The position numbers and the translations under genes are program-made. A stretch of 17,683 nt of DNA from an uncultured Muribaculum sp. (lineage in GTDB: Bacteria; Bacteroidota; Bacteroidia; Bacteroidales; Muribaculaceae): NCBI GenBank assembly GCA_910589555.1, contig CAJUTE010000052.1, positions 1-17,683 of the forward strand, written 5' to 3'. Positions 1 through 8,552 of the stretch are shown here, piece after piece. Below the pieces are notes generated by a model. It had not been told where the DNA came from and searched no databases. It worked only from the letters and a program-made list of their open reading frames with translations. Each line of letters begins with the position of its first letter. Within the stretch, counting starts at the first letter, position 1.

Positions 1-316
1 TATCTTTTTTCATATACGGTTTGCCGTCATTCTTTTTCTTTAAGAATACAAATTTGAAAGATTTATTTATCTGAAACATTAGTTTTTTACTGTCATTGCT
101 CCTGCATTCTTCTGTGCCGCAGGGAGGCACTTCTGTTCTCCATTCAAATGCTGAATCCACTTCATATTTATAACTGTCAAAGTATATTCTTACCAAATCT
201 ACAACAATAGTGTCATTTGATTGATTTGATATGTCACAAAAATAGTAATCTCTGCCGATTTCTTCAGCGCACATAGGCAGGATAAGAAATATAAATGGTA
301 TTAATGATATCTTCAT
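1..316 (-). CDS. Small exported protein of unknown function (3' end cut by window edge)
   Basis: I translated this frame by hand from the ATG at 316-314. It stays open for 105 codons to the left edge, so the gene is partial. The protein starts with a short basic N-terminus and a hydrophobic run (MKISLIPFIFLILPMCA), which reads as a signal peptide; LPMC could be a poor lipobox, but it does not fit the usual [LVI][ASTVI][GAS]C pattern. The mature part has alternating polar and hydrophobic residues suggestive of beta structure, and two Cys in PPCGTEEC. I recognise no family. It begins 18 bases after the stop of the large RHS gene, on the same strand, so it is probably co-transcribed. A small gene straight after an RHS tip is the usual place for an immunity or accessory protein; here that role is inferred from position only. 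Base composition is very AT-rich (the first two 60-base lines count 16 and 21 G+C). Confidence 0.7.
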   Translation of the reverse strand, partial: MKISLIPFIFLILPMCAEEIGRDYYFCDISNQSNDTIVVDLVRIYFDSYKYEVDSAFEWRTEVPPCGTEECRSNDSKKLMFQINKSFKFVFLKKKNDGKPYMKKD

Positions 317-334
317 AACTGAAATAAAATTTAA

Positions 335-3300
335 TTATAATTCAAATGGTCCCGGAAAAATAAGATAATTGTACCAGTTAGGACTAATCGACAAATTTCT
401 TCTTATGTCCCTCATCTGGTCTTTATCTTCGTAATCAACATATTTTCCACCTTTTGCCAACGGATTGCTAATAAAATTCCAACCTTTATTCTGATTATGT
501 CCTAAGACCCAGTCACGTTCTGACTTATAGAATCCCTTTACATTCTTGTTAAAGTATTTGAACGCACGGTAATTGGCATCCATCTCAAATGATGCATAAT
601 CATGTCTTTTGTTAAATTTCGCGCTTATAAGACTCGGAATACCTACTCTCCACGTGTAAGCCCATCCCATCGACTGACTTTGCAAATAATGCCCGTACTC
701 ATGTTGGAATACTGAATTGTTGGGATCGGCACGTAGCCTCCTTCCTCCTGTGATAAAGTTTCCCAATGTGAATGCCCTGCCTCCTTTCATATTGGAAGTG
801 GTTACAACCGTTGCTCCATATTTATAATCAACCTTTCTTACGTGTCCAAAAGTGTTAAACCCCAAAGCGGCAATAAGACCGAATCCGGTTTGAGGAGCTT
901 GCCACGTAAATCGAGACAAAAGATCCAATCCCATTCCAAAGGGTCCCTTGTTAGTGTCAAGAGCAAACAATCCGGCATAAATCATGATGGTGTTCAACGG
1001 CTGCTTGAGGTAGCTCGCATTCCACTTGAACAACGCCTTTGCCGCTCCAAGCACTATGTCGTCAATGATAAAAAGCTCACCCGTGGGATCGGTGTACAAC
1101 AGCGGATTATTGGCACAATAAGTATAGCGGTTGAAGCTCTGAGTGGCATCGGGGAACTGCACGTAGGGATCGGGCGACAGGAACCGTCCGAGCATCGGGT
1201 CATAAAGCCGTGCATTCATGTTAATAAGCCCGAATTCAGGAAGATACTCGTGTCCGCAAAAACCTCGCTCAAACGCATTATATTCTGGGAACTTCACCGG
1301 CTCCAATGTCGTAGGATCACGGAAGCCTCCCCACGAGTCATAACTCCATTGTTCCGATACTGTATTATCATTGCCCATCAGATAGGTCACCGACCCTAAA
1401 TGGTCACGCAACAGGGGGAAACATCGGTCCTCAATTCCCATTCCACGCATTCTTACCAACAACAGTGACGAGCGGTAATACCCTCCGTTGAGATATAGTT
1501 TCTCAACCCAGCCGCCAATAGAGTCACACTCATAGCATCCACCGAAATAATACTTCGCCCGAGATTTTCTCCCGTTAAGGTAGTATTCCGATTTCACTCG
1601 GTCATAATCATTATTGTAGGTGAAGTCAACCCTATCTTTGCCATTATCTATGGTCAATGGTCGCTTGAACGATGCATAATCTATATCCAAAGCACACGGC
1701 TCTGATACTCCTGACGCAAACTCCGCCGAGCTCACCACGTATGGATTACCCGGTTGATTATACTCAAATGCCCCCAGTGCCGTACGTCTCAGTAAATTCC
1801 CTTTTTGGTCATAAGTAACCGTGTCATTATGACATGAAACGAGGCGATTAAGTTCATCATATTCCAGCATTTCATATCCGGTAGAACCGGGAACAGTCCG
1901 CATAATCACATTTCGTGTGGCTGGATTAATAACAGTTGTGTTATTATTCATTGATGCCCAACGGTTGTTTTCTCTCGGAACATAGCTTCTGGAAGATTGG
2001 TGAGTGCCATTCTGCTTGTAAGTAAATTGATGGTCTATGCCTCCGCTCATATATCTCGCCACTCTGCCATTTGGATCCATGCGGCGCAACCTATACACCT
2101 CGGTCGAATCATCGAGCGTCACCAAGCTCAGGCAACCACGGTCATAATCTCTATGTTCAGTTGCAAGCACTCCGGAGGGAGATGTGTATTTAATCGAACT
2201 TACATTGCCGTCGGAATACCCGTATTCCATCAGCAGCCACCGGCTTCCGGCAACCTCGCGCTCCGACGTGAGGCGTCCGTAACTGTCGTAAGTGAAGCTT
2301 TTCGATGTTCCGTTGTCCGAAGTTATGGCAGTAAGTTCGTCAAGCTCATTGTAGGTATACGTAGTGGAAAACTCCGGCGATGAGGTCTTGATAAGGCGGT
2401 TGAACTTGTCATACTCATGCAGGGTCTCGTTTCCATTATCATCAATAGTCTTGCTGAGATTTCCCGCATTATCATATTCAAAAGAGACAAATCCATGACA
2501 CTGATCCTCAACCAACGTACGACGATGATATAAATCGTAACCAAAATTTATCGTTACTCCATCAGCCACTATAGTCGCTGGCTGCCCGTCTGCCTCAAGT
2601 TCATAATCGATTCTGCCGCCCGGATCGGTCACGGATATAAGATTACCTTGCGAGTCATATTCGCGTGTGGTAGTGATTTTATTCTCGGTCGTTGTGACAT
2701 TGCATCCGGAATAGGAATATATCAGCCTGTTTGGTTCCATGACTGATATCTGTATATCTTCACCATCAAGCTCTTCCTCAACCTCAATCAGTCGGTCATA
2801 CTCGTCATAGCTGTAATTGGTCCAAAGACTGGCACCGTATTTTTCTGAAAACGGAAATGACTTCCGCGACATATTTCCATCGGCATCATACTCTGTATCA
2901 ACACAAGCTATCCCATCGGAGCAATTATCATTTACAGGAATCTCACGGCTCTGCCTCACCTCCCGGTTCATCGCGTCATAAACCACAGTCTCGGTCGATT
3001 TTCCGGTCTCGGCAGTTGTGATGGAATATAAATGCCCCTCTTTATCTCCGCTTGCCCAATCGTAGGTGGTGGTCTTCACCGTTCCGTCGGGGCGGCTTAT
3101 CTTGTTCTCCCTGCCAAAAGCATCGTAGGAATAGGTGGTCACACCGCCATAATAATCGGTCTGCGATGCAAGCCGTCCATAGAGGTCGTATGTATATTCC
3201 TCACTCAACCCCTTGGGGTCAGTTATCTTCTTGACCCTACCGTAAGTATCATACTCGTAGGTTGTTTTGAGCTGCTCTGGCGATGAATAATTCCTATCAA

Positions 3301-6300
3301 TCTCTGATAATTTGTTTCCATGATTATCATATTTTAATGTTGTAATTTTGCTTATCTTTCCTTTAATATATTCCGCATTTAATGATGGCTGCCGGTTCAC
3401 TAAACTGGAATAGAGCCGAGTGGAATACGGCGATTTTCCGTTTTCAATCGTCACAGTTCTGTCAGATAATGCTCCGATACTATACTTACTGTTATTGTCG
3501 ATACATTCGTAAACAGACGTTGTCGTGCGTGTTATCCCATCGGAATAAACCGTGACCTCTTTGGTAGGATAGCCGTAAGTGTCATATTCGTATGTGGTGG
3601 AAGCCGACACATTTTTCAACAGATCTTTTTCCTCAAGATTGGTTAGTCTTATATCTGCGATTTTGTTATACCTGACATTCACGCTATGAGTGTGAGTCCT
3701 TTCGCTCTGTGGTGTGACTTCCTTCTTGACCACGCTGTAATTATACGGGTCATAGGTAGTGGTGGATGGTCGCATTCGCCTGTCATAGCTTGTGATCGAT
3801 TCAAAACCTCTGAAGCCAAGACCTTGACGATGAATCACGGCATTGTTATACTCAAACCGCCGAGTATCGACCGATCTACCGTCAATATAAGTTTCTGTCG
3901 ATGCGAGCACGGCAAGCGGTTCCTGGATATTGACGTAGGGATATGTAGCATTCCATCCTCGAGAGTAAACACCCTCGGCGATTCCTGAGTTATCAATTTT
4001 GGCATACTCATTCTTCTCCACTATGCCGAAACAGTCAATCATCCCGGTCAAAAGAAGCTCCTCGCTCTTGTTCACTGCGTATGAATACTTTGTGACCTTA
4101 CCGCCTTTCATTCCGAACAATTGCGTCGACCGGTTCCGTGAATAGATGTTAGCAGGGATAAGTATTGTTTTGGAATCTGATTTTGCGTATGCAGTCTCAA
4201 TAGAATCTGCATGGAGCATATTTGGCGATAGGATATGAGTGTCAAACACCTTACTGCCAAATTTAATCAAGTCGGTGACGCCGTCTCCATTCACATCATG
4301 GGCTATAATCCCGGAATAGCCGCTATCTCTACTTTTTGGACCGTATAGAGCAGATGAACTAAAATTTCCGTTGCCCTGAGAACGGTATACCAGCCATTCA
4401 GTTGATGTAAGACCTACGGGAGAAATCATAATATCGGCAAGTCCGTCACCGTTCACGTCACCCAACAATAAATCGCGATTCTGTAAAATCGACTTATAAA
4501 GCATGGAATTGGATGTTGTTTTTCGCGGAGAAAGCCCGGTTCCTATCACATCAAATGTATAGAAGTCAATTCCATTCTTATTGATATGACACAGGTCGCT
4601 TTTACCGTCACCATCATAGTCTATCACAAAAAACTTGTCACTCTCATTATATGCCTGCTGTGGGTCGGGAACCTGATCGCCCACCAATGTTATGACATAG
4701 TTGCACAGATTGCCGGAGTACAGCAGCTTGTTTCCGAGCAGATCGAACACATAGCACTGAGATGGCAAATCTGTGTCATCAAATGGCTGATGCTCACATA
4801 TTGCAAGCACCTCCATCTTGCCGTCGCCGTTGAAATCTCCCACATGATAAAATTTAGGCTGGATGCTTTCTTTATCACGCTTGTCGGTGTATATTGTCGG
4901 GAAATCAAACTCCCGGGTGCAAACCTTCGACAATCCACCTAATACATTTGCTCGCAATACAGTGAACGTCACCCGGTCTTTACCGTTGACTACATTATTA
5001 TTTACCTTTATAATAAATTCCTCCTGTTGTCCCTCGAGGTCAGCACAGAAAATATCAATAAACCCTTCGCCTGTGATCAAATCAGGCATAGGTGATGCAA
5101 GAGTCCCTTTAAGTCCGGCGTACAGAAATATTTTCTCCTCACCGGTATAGTTATTATAATATCGTTTCTTGGAATGCGTGGTAGCGGTTCCTTTTTCATA
5201 ACGTCTCCAATAAGGGTTCTGATTGGGACACACTATCAATCCCTCATTTCCGTCATCGTAGTCAAATTTACCTTTGACCACCTTTATCCTCTCCGGGTCA
5301 TCAGAAACATACCATTCAAGCAACTGGACTGTGGAAGTGTCGTAGGAGTTGCCCTGTGCACCGGTCCCATAATGAAAATTTACGGGGTTGGAAAATTTGC
5401 CATCTCCAAGATATTCGAGTTCAGTAAAAAAGTCAGTGTCATGTTCGTCATTGTAGCTGAGAATATATTTCCCGAGCGAACGTCCGTTGAAATTCCATTC
5501 TATTTCGGTGAGTATATAATCCTCTTCAATTTTCACTCCACCCATATAAGCGATAATAGGGTACATACGAAAATCATACGTAAAATAAACCGTAACCCCG
5601 TTATAGGATATTTTTTCGATGTTTATGAAACCGTCCCAGTTATATTCATATAATATTTGGTTTCCATATAAATCGGTCAACGACGTGATGGGGAAGCTCA
5701 GATTTTTTGCTGTGCCCGATTCCTTGCCTAAAATAGCTTTGTTCCCATCGGGATAGAAAACCTCAAAGTAACCTATGTCACCCGCCGCTATATAGCCTTT
5801 GGCTTTTATATTGCCCTGTTCAGTCTGATAGTTCACATAACTTGAGGTGTAACCTGTTTTTATAAGCCGCACTCCGTCAAGCATAAATGCGTCATCCTTA
5901 GTCATCCGGATGCCATCGGTCACTTGGTCATAATAAAGATTTTTGGGACTCCTTGTTATTCTTGGTAATCCTGACAAACTCCATCCCTGACCCAGAATCG
6001 AATTACCGCCTTGGCTATTGTAATTCAAGGCAAGCTCAGGCGTGAAGCCGTTCATTCCCTTTGGCAGCTCAATAGGAATGCTGTACATTTTTGCTCCGCT
6101 TGGTGATGTGCTTGACATGACGGGAATCTGCATCACGCCATTTCTTGTTTTCGCGTTGACATCAGTTGGAACCCCGGAATTTGAGATAATTCCGCTCGAA
6201 ATTCTGAGCGGAGCAGCCTTTCTCAAATTGGAGATCTCATCATCTGACAGTTTGCAAGCCGTGACCGGCGCATACAGCGCCTTAATAAGCGAATCATTAC

Positions 6301-6424
6301 GCCAGTCGGGGTCGTCGTCAATTTCCGCGGAATATATTGTATCGGATATAGCCTCAGCGCTTTGCGGATAAGAAATCAATCCGCACGATAAAATAAGCAA
6401 CAGTGTGAATAAGGTATGTTTCAT
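335..6424 (-). CDS. Giant SpvB/VCBS/YD-repeat RHS protein with HEYGH metallopeptidase-like C-terminal tip
   Basis: Predicted exported 2029-residue protein. Domains in order: signal peptide at about 1-25 (cleavage after SAEA; ILSC at 11-14 is a weak alternative lipobox); an SpvB/TcB-like N-domain at about 95-360 (PIELPKGMNGFTPELALNYN, GQGWSLSG); four Ca-binding-like VCBS/FG-GAP motifs at 530, 602, 656 and 710 (DFNGDGK, DYDGDGK, DVNGDGL, DVNGDGV); YD repeats from about 940 to 1610; and the RHS-associated core at about 1670-1783 (RDHLGSV, YDPMLGRFLSPDP, NNPLLYTDPTGE). The roughly 246 residues after DPTGE form a variable tip with H1908-E-Y-G-H1912, a gluzincin-like zinc motif; E1947 in FEMDAN is a plausible third ligand. 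In known RHS proteins the beta-cage encloses the tip, which is often a toxin. The tip being a protease toxin is inference. It has no T9SS sorting domain of its own, but the gene 15 bases upstream does. The ATG at 6424 puts the signal peptide exactly at the N-terminus. Confidence 0.93.
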   Translation of the reverse strand: MKHTLFTLLLILSCGLISYPQSAEAISDTIYSAEIDDDPDWRNDSLIKALYAPVTACKLSDDEISNLRKAAPLRISSGIISNSGVPTDVNAKTRNGVMQIPVMSSTSPSGAKMYSIPIELPKGMNGFTPELALNYNSQGGNSILGQGWSLSGLPRITRSPKNLYYDQVTDGIRMTKDDAFMLDGVRLIKTGYTSSYVNYQTEQGNIKAKGYIAAGDIGYFEVFYPDGNKAILGKESGTAKNLSFPITSLTDLYGNQILYEYNWDGFINIEKISYNGVTVYFTYDFRMYPIIAYMGGVKIEEDYILTEIEWNFNGRSLGKYILSYNDEHDTDFFTELEYLGDGKFSNPVNFHYGTGAQGNSYDTSTVQLLEWYVSDDPERIKVVKGKFDYDDGNEGLIVCPNQNPYWRRYEKGTATTHSKKRYYNNYTGEEKIFLYAGLKGTLASPMPDLITGEGFIDIFCADLEGQQEEFIIKVNNNVVNGKDRVTFTVLRANVLGGLSKVCTREFDFPTIYTDKRDKESIQPKFYHVGDFNGDGKMEVLAICEHQPFDDTDLPSQCYVFDLLGNKLLYSGNLCNYVITLVGDQVPDPQQAYNESDKFFVIDYDGDGKSDLCHINKNGIDFYTFDVIGTGLSPRKTTSNSMLYKSILQNRDLLLGDVNGDGLADIMISPVGLTSTEWLVYRSQGNGNFSSSALYGPKSRDSGYSGIIAHDVNGDGVTDLIKFGSKVFDTHILSPNMLHADSIETAYAKSDSKTILIPANIYSRNRSTQLFGMKGGKVTKYSYAVNKSEELLLTGMIDCFGIVEKNEYAKIDNSGIAEGVYSRGWNATYPYVNIQEPLAVLASTETYIDGRSVDTRRFEYNNAVIHRQGLGFRGFESITSYDRRMRPSTTTYDPYNYSVVKKEVTPQSERTHTHSVNVRYNKIADIRLTNLEEKDLLKNVSASTTYEYDTYGYPTKEVTVYSDGITRTTTSVYECIDNNSKYSIGALSDRTVTIENGKSPYSTRLYSSLVNRQPSLNAEYIKGKISKITTLKYDNHGNKLSEIDRNYSSPEQLKTTYEYDTYGRVKKITDPKGLSEEYTYDLYGRLASQTDYYGGVTTYSYDAFGRENKISRPDGTVKTTTYDWASGDKEGHLYSITTAETGKSTETVVYDAMNREVRQSREIPVNDNCSDGIACVDTEYDADGNMSRKSFPFSEKYGASLWTNYSYDEYDRLIEVEEELDGEDIQISVMEPNRLIYSYSGCNVTTTENKITTTREYDSQGNLISVTDPGGRIDYELEADGQPATIVADGVTINFGYDLYHRRTLVEDQCHGFVSFEYDNAGNLSKTIDDNGNETLHEYDKFNRLIKTSSPEFSTTYTYNELDELTAITSDNGTSKSFTYDSYGRLTSEREVAGSRWLLMEYGYSDGNVSSIKYTSPSGVLATEHRDYDRGCLSLVTLDDSTEVYRLRRMDPNGRVARYMSGGIDHQFTYKQNGTHQSSRSYVPRENNRWASMNNNTTVINPATRNVIMRTVPGSTGYEMLEYDELNRLVSCHNDTVTYDQKGNLLRRTALGAFEYNQPGNPYVVSSAEFASGVSEPCALDIDYASFKRPLTIDNGKDRVDFTYNNDYDRVKSEYYLNGRKSRAKYYFGGCYECDSIGGWVEKLYLNGGYYRSSLLLVRMRGMGIEDRCFPLLRDHLGSVTYLMGNDNTVSEQWSYDSWGGFRDPTTLEPVKFPEYNAFERGFCGHEYLPEFGLINMNARLYDPMLGRFLSPDPYVQFPDATQSFNRYTYCANNPLLYTDPTGELFIIDDIVLGAAKALFKWNASYLKQPLNTIMIYAGLFALDTNKGPFGMGLDLLSRFTWQAPQTGFGLIAALGFNTFGHVRKVDYKYGATVVTTSNMKGGRAFTLGNFITGGRRLRADPNNSVFQHEYGHYLQSQSMGWAYTWRVGIPSLISAKFNKRHDYASFEMDANYRAFKYFNKNVKGFYKSERDWVLGHNQNKGWNFISNPLAKGGKYVDYEDKDQMRDIRRNLSISPNWYNYLIFPGPFEL

Positions 6425-6439
6425 GGCGGTCGATTTTAA

Positions 6440-6874
6440 TTATTTCTTGATTATTTTCCACGAGGTCTTATCATCATTAATCTTGATTTTAAGCACGTAG
6501 ACCCCGTTAGGCTGCGATGACAGGTCTAAGTCGGTAAGCTGCTCATTCACATTCTGATGTATGATATTGACTCCTGAGAGGTTGAACACATCAAGATCGC
6601 AACGGTCGCCATCGTCCAATCGTGAAATCTCTACCTGAAGAAATCCATCGGTAGGATTGGGATAAATCTTGATTGTTTTCTTTGATAAAAGATCAGAATA
6701 AGGAACCTGCCGCGATTTCTGTTCCACAGAACGCGACAACACAATCTCACGTTTTGTCATGTTGCCGACATTGTCGTAGGTGTACACAACCTTTGGCACC
6801 GCCATCACTGATGATGCGAGCAGTACCATACTGCAAATTATGGCTTGTTTCATAGGAATAATGGTTGACTTCAT
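6440..6874 (-). CDS. Small YD-motif protein with T9SS type A C-terminal sorting domain
   Basis: This 144-residue protein has a signal peptide (cleavage near SSVMA, residue 25), one RHS-type YD motif right after it (VVYTYDNVGNMTKR, about 29-42), a polar linker, and a C-terminal domain at about 68-144. The C-terminal domain shows the hallmarks of the T9SS type A sorting signal: YPNPTDG at 71-77, VFNLSG at 96-101, GVYVLKI at 124-130, and a basic end (SWKIIKK). That domain normally directs cargo across the outer membrane by the Por/T9SS machine and is then removed or anchored. The stop lies 15 bases before the RHS start, so the two are almost certainly one transcript. A second start at 6853 (MKQAIICSMVLLASS) gives a tighter signal peptide; no Shine-Dalgarno decides between them. 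The YD motif shared with its neighbour suggests it may dock onto or help export the RHS protein, but that is inference. It could also be a decayed remnant of a larger RHS gene. Confidence 0.85.
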   Translation of the reverse strand: MKSTIIPMKQAIICSMVLLASSVMAVPKVVYTYDNVGNMTKREIVLSRSVEQKSRQVPYSDLLSKKTIKIYPNPTDGFLQVEISRLDDGDRCDLDVFNLSGVNIIHQNVNEQLTDLDLSSQPNGVYVLKIKINDDKTSWKIIKK

Positions 6875-6940
6875 GATTGGTCGGATTATCTCTGTTGCGA
6901 ATATAGCATTTTCGAGTAGTCATGCAAGGAAATATGCTGT

Positions 6941-6974
6941 AAAACATATAATATCATGCAATTAATGCTGCAAA
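6941..6974 (-). promoter_or_regulatory. Possible promoter of the RHS operon
   Basis: On the minus strand, TTTG (6974-6971) is followed after 22 bases by TATGTTTT (6948-6941), close to the Bacteroidetes -33/-7 pattern TTTG...TAnnTTTG with one mismatch in the -7 part. It lies about 65 bases before the start of the small T9SS gene. The spacing is on the long side, so this is a weak call. Confidence 0.3.
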
Positions 6975-6979
6975 CGCAG

Positions 6980-7009
6980 ACGAGCCGGGGGCGGGTGTCC
7001 TCGGCTCGT
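6980..7009 (-). terminator. Terminator-like hairpin after the acid phosphatase
   Basis: ACGAGCCGGGG (6980-6990) pairs with CCTCGGCTCGT (6999-7009) over 11 base pairs with one G-U and an 8-base loop. It begins 29 bases beyond the phosphatase stop. No strong T-tract follows on the minus strand, so it may work poorly without Rho or may simply protect the 3' end. Confidence 0.55.
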
Positions 7010-7037
7010 GAAGTCGTTGTGTGTTGCAGTGATTGTG

Positions 7038-8336
7038 TCAGGGTATCTCTTCGTAGGCGCGGAGGGCGGCTTCGAAGCGGTCGGCTACATCTTTCATCTT
7101 GTAGAGACCGTCGGCATTCTTGGTGAGCCCTTTGAGCGACAGCGGGTAAATCATGGGAGGATTGTCGAGGTCGAGAAGCTCCATGTTGCGAAGCTGGTCG
7201 ATGGACTGGTACACGAGGTTAAGGTCGGCATACTCCTCTCCGTCGGGACCAACAAACTTTTCAATCACCAGCTTGGATCCGATCGGGGTCTTCTTTTCGA
7301 TGGCATTGGGCACCTCATATTCCTCAACGCCCAAGGCTGTTGCCACGCTTGACAGGTTGCTGTCATGTCCCACGAGGAATGTGAACTTGCGGTCGGGCGA
7401 ACGAAGCTCGTCATACATATATTGAACCAGCGGTTTCGCCACGTTTACGGCAACTATCGGCGCCGTGAACAGCACATCCTGATAAGTGTCCTTGATGTGA
7501 GCTATGCGGCTCCACTGGTCGCGGTTGAGTTTGTGTCCGAATCCGGCTTTCACAGTGTCGGGTTCCTCGTAATATTGCAGGATAAACGCATCGCTCGCCG
7601 AGTTGAGTTCTTTCAATGCCGAACCACCCTTCATCGACGGTTCCGCCCACTTTTCAAGCACAATTTCGGTGTTGTAATTGTCAAATGCCTTTAGCTTGGG
7701 ATCGTTCTCCTTGCTCATCGGCGAATCCTTCACATCCATCACTTCGGTGATGAGCGCGTAGTCAGGCGCGATAGCCTCATTGATGCCCACGATGCCCTTT
7801 TTGCCACCCATGGCATTGATCTGTTTCATGGCTTCGGCTACAAATTCGGGGCTCACTTTGGTGAGCTGCGGATTGAAAAGCGGATCCATCTTGCTCGGGG
7901 TGTAGCGGTGGTTGACCGTGACGCCTCCCACAGGCATGAATCCGGAAGTGAAATATTGTGCTGTGGCGATGCAGCGCTGCATCGAATTGGCGATCACGTT
8001 GAGGTCGTCGGCTGTGGGGACATAGTTTTCAGGAAACATTCCTGCATCCACCGCCCACTTGCGGAAATATTGCCCCATCATGGTTTCGAGGGCACCTCCG
8101 CGAGAGGTCAATTCGCTCTTGCCCGCGCTCCATTTGTGCCATTGATGCGGCGTCATTCTGCCAAGATCGCTCTTGCTGTCGGAAAGCGGGGAGCGTATGT
8201 TGTGACGGCTCAGCACCACAGCTTCCTTCAATTGATATTTGTCCTTAAACTCTTGGCTGCGCTGAGATTGAGCGTATGCCGACATCGGGATTCCCAGCAG
8301 GAGAATGGCGAATAGGGATGAGATGATACTTTTCAT
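7038..8336 (-). CDS. Secreted histidine acid phosphatase (phytase/glucose-1-phosphatase class)
   Basis: This 432-residue protein has a clear signal peptide (MKSIISSLFAILLLGIPMSAYA, cleaved before QSQ), so it acts in the periplasm or outside the cell. It belongs to the branch-2 histidine phosphatases. The phosphate-binding motif is R44-H45-N-I-R48-S-P50, with H45 the predicted nucleophile; a further conserved Arg lies at R121 (RCIATAQ). The C-terminal proton-donor motif is G-H324-D325-S-N-L, the HD type of AppA/Agp enzymes rather than the HAE type of MINPP phytases. The family hydrolyses phosphomonoesters such as sugar phosphates or inositol phosphates; the substrate cannot be fixed from sequence. 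The Asn in RHN, where the textbook motif has Gly, is noted but the fold signature is intact. The gene diverges from a porin O/P-type barrel 216 bases away, which fits joint phosphate scavenging. The ATG at 8336 is placed directly before the signal peptide. Confidence 0.92.
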   Translation of the reverse strand: MKSIISSLFAILLLGIPMSAYAQSQRSQEFKDKYQLKEAVVLSRHNIRSPLSDSKSDLGRMTPHQWHKWSAGKSELTSRGGALETMMGQYFRKWAVDAGMFPENYVPTADDLNVIANSMQRCIATAQYFTSGFMPVGGVTVNHRYTPSKMDPLFNPQLTKVSPEFVAEAMKQINAMGGKKGIVGINEAIAPDYALITEVMDVKDSPMSKENDPKLKAFDNYNTEIVLEKWAEPSMKGGSALKELNSASDAFILQYYEEPDTVKAGFGHKLNRDQWSRIAHIKDTYQDVLFTAPIVAVNVAKPLVQYMYDELRSPDRKFTFLVGHDSNLSSVATALGVEEYEVPNAIEKKTPIGSKLVIEKFVGPDGEEYADLNLVYQSIDQLRNMELLDLDNPPMIYPLSLKGLTKNADGLYKMKDVADRFEAALRAYEEIP

Positions 8337-8422
8337 GATGATAATCGAGTAAATGGTTAAGAATTTATAAACTTAAACATCTCTTAAAACCTTTGGTTCA
8401 GCAATATGACTGGAAAATAAAT

Positions 8423-8452
8423 ATGTTATTAAACATGAAAAAATATTAAACA
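8423..8452. promoter_or_regulatory. Possible operator between the divergent phosphatase and porin genes
   Basis: The 216-base AT-rich gap holds an inverted repeat ATGTT-N4-AACAT (8423-8436). It overlaps the first copy of a 9-base direct repeat TATTAAACA at 8427-8435 and 8444-8452, 17 bases apart. The position, about 90-100 bases from each start, would suit a shared regulator. A 12-base palindrome TTAAAATTTTAA lies further on at 8526-8537, just before the porin start. Short AT-rich repeats arise easily by chance, so support is weak. Confidence 0.25.
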
Positions 8453-8552
8453 AACCGACACGCATAATGTTAAAGATACATAACAGCCAACGGTTGAAAG
8501 ACTGACGGCATAATTCTGTAGATTCTTAAAATTTTAACAAATATCATACACT

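Noticed and set aside
842..1399. 185-codon plus-strand frame inside the RHS gene
   Set aside because: It lies antisense to the conserved RHS core, whose minus-strand frame has clear motifs. The plus-strand product has no signal, domain or compositional sense.
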